Positions 15,309-15,643 of a stretch of DNA of 15,643 nucleotides are shown piece by piece. Location: positions 1-15,643 of the forward strand of contig DYHL01000034.1 in the NCBI GenBank assembly GCA_020724185.1. The letters run 5' to 3'. The position numbers and the translations under genes are program-made. The notes beneath the pieces were generated by a model. That model saw only the letters and a list, made by a program, of their open reading frames with translations, had not been told where the DNA came from and searched no databases. This stretch comes from Candidatus Nitrosymbiomonas sp. (GTDB lineage Bacteria; Sysuimicrobiota; Sysuimicrobiia; Sysuimicrobiales; Humicultoraceae). Positions within the stretch are counted from its first letter, which is position 1; each line of letters starts with the position of its first letter.

Positions 15309-15578
15309 ATGAAGAAGACCCTGATTGCCCTGGTAGCGGGAGTTGCGCTCATCGCGGGATCCGCGTACTGGCTGCCGACCGAAGCTCGGTTTGCCCAGAC
15401 AGACGACCAGTACCTGCCGACCGAGGCTCGCTTCGCGGAGATTGACGACCAGTGGCTGCCGACCGAGGCCCGCTTCGCGGAGATCATCGTTGATGATCAG
15501 TCCCTGCCGACCGAAGCCCGGTTTGCGCAGGTCGTTGTTGACGACCAGTCCCTGCCGACCGAGGCCCGCTTCGCCTAG
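15309..15578 (+). CDS. Secreted pentapeptide-repeat-like precursor: five LPTEARFA octapeptide repeats
   Basis: 89 residues; I know of no named family. Residues 1-19 form a Sec signal peptide (MKKTLIALVAG..., Lys-Lys n-region, hydrophobic core, likely cleavage after GSA at Ala19). The mature part is about 70 residues made almost only of five LPTEARFA units starting at residues 22, 36, 50, 66 and 82. Linkers are QTDDQY, EIDDQW, EIIVDDQS and QVVVDDQS, so the period is 14, 14, 16, 16 residues. The protein ends exactly on the fifth unit. There is no cysteine and no membrane anchor. A strong AGGAGG ribosome site at 15295-15300 and a hairpin terminator show it is a real, probably well-translated gene. 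Function is unknown: a multi-copy secreted peptide precursor or a short repeat surface protein are both possible. The label 'repeat' here does not mean the pentapeptide-repeat protein family. Confidence 0.85.
   Translation: MKKTLIALVAGVALIAGSAYWLPTEARFAQTDDQYLPTEARFAEIDDQWLPTEARFAEIIVDDQSLPTEARFAQVVVDDQSLPTEARFA
15372..15575 (+). repeat. Five 24-bp coding repeats (LPTEARFA)
   Basis: Units at 15372-15395, 15414-15437, 15456-15479, 15504-15527 and 15552-15575. The first nine bases CTGCCGACC are invariant; the rest varies only at third codon positions. Units 1 and 4 share GAA..CGG TTT and are followed by Gln; units 2 and 3 share GAG..CGC TTC and are followed by Glu; unit 5 has the second codon pattern and is followed by the stop. 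Start-to-start distances are 42, 42, 48 and 48 bases. Confidence 0.95.
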
Positions 15579-15599
15579 TCGAGTTGAGTTGACGAATCA

Positions 15600-15636
15600 C
15601 ATCGGGGGCAGGCGGTTATACCGCCTGCCCCCGATG
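15600..15636 (+). terminator. Strong hairpin terminator after the repeat-peptide gene
   Basis: A perfect 16-bp inverted repeat (CATCGGGGGCAGGCGG and its complement at 15621-15636) with loop TTATA, extendable by one T-A pair. It begins 21 bases after the stop codon. The following GTTTCCT is only weakly U-rich, but the window ends at 15643. It probably ends the transcript of the receiver and peptide genes. Confidence 0.8.
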
Positions 15637-15643
15637 GTTTCCT

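Noticed and set aside
15266..15487. Minus-strand ORF with AKRASVG repeats
   Set aside because: It is the mirror image of the plus-strand repeat gene, has no ribosome site and runs through the plus gene's signal peptide.
15372..15575. Regularly spaced repeats resembling a short CRISPR array
   Set aside because: The repeats are in frame, vary only at third codon positions, spacers are 18-24 bases and similar to each other, and a signal peptide, ribosome site and terminator frame the gene.
15372..15575. LPTEA as a sortase LPxTG-type anchoring motif
   Set aside because: The motif lacks the LPxT-G order, occurs five times, and is not followed by a hydrophobic segment and positive tail.

Overview
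This is a GC-rich, gene-dense bacterial window. It has two strand-switching gene clusters, very short intergenic gaps and many ATGA or GTGA start-stop overlaps. There is no rRNA, tRNA, insertion sequence or CRISPR array. I cannot name the organism from the sequence. The Sec-type signal peptides, the lack of obvious Gram-positive anchoring signals, and two single-base deletions in G/C runs fit a metagenome-derived or draft assembly of a high-GC, possibly uncultured lineage. That is inference.

Layout. (1) 1-3149, plus strand: the 3' part of a membrane-anchored alkaline-phosphatase-superfamily phosphodiesterase, then a GMC-type FAD oxidoreductase and a small gluconate-2-dehydrogenase-subunit-3-like protein, all overlapping. 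(2) 3157-8356, minus strand, read right to left: alpha/beta-hydrolase esterase, ATP-grasp ligase, secreted 5'-nucleotidase (broken by a one-base frameshift), a small unrecognised protein, and a secreted PhoA-type alkaline phosphatase. The phosphatases and nucleotidase together look like extracellular phosphate or nucleotide scavenging. The esterase and ATP-grasp ligase suggest a separate, unknown two-gene function in the same transcript. (3) 8450-12168, plus strand: the classic MoxR ATPase / DUF58 / DUF4129 cassette of envelope-associated proteins. (4) 12029-14639, minus strand: NarL-type response regulator, PAS-GAF histidine kinase (also with a one-base frameshift) and a cupin whose ORF runs antisense into the DUF4129 gene. 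(5) 14778-15643, plus strand: a receiver-only response regulator diverging from the two-component operon, then a very unusual 89-residue secreted protein, then a strong hairpin terminator.

The most interesting object is the 15309-15578 gene. It is a signal peptide followed by almost nothing but five copies of the octapeptide LPTEARFA, joined by short acidic linkers ending in DDQ. The copies differ at synonymous third positions while the octapeptide stays invariant, so selection seems to act on the peptide itself. Its position 48 bp behind a stand-alone receiver, beside a kinase/regulator pair, makes a regulated, secreted multi-copy peptide (signal, RiPP-like precursor or repeat surface protein) a reasonable but untested hypothesis.
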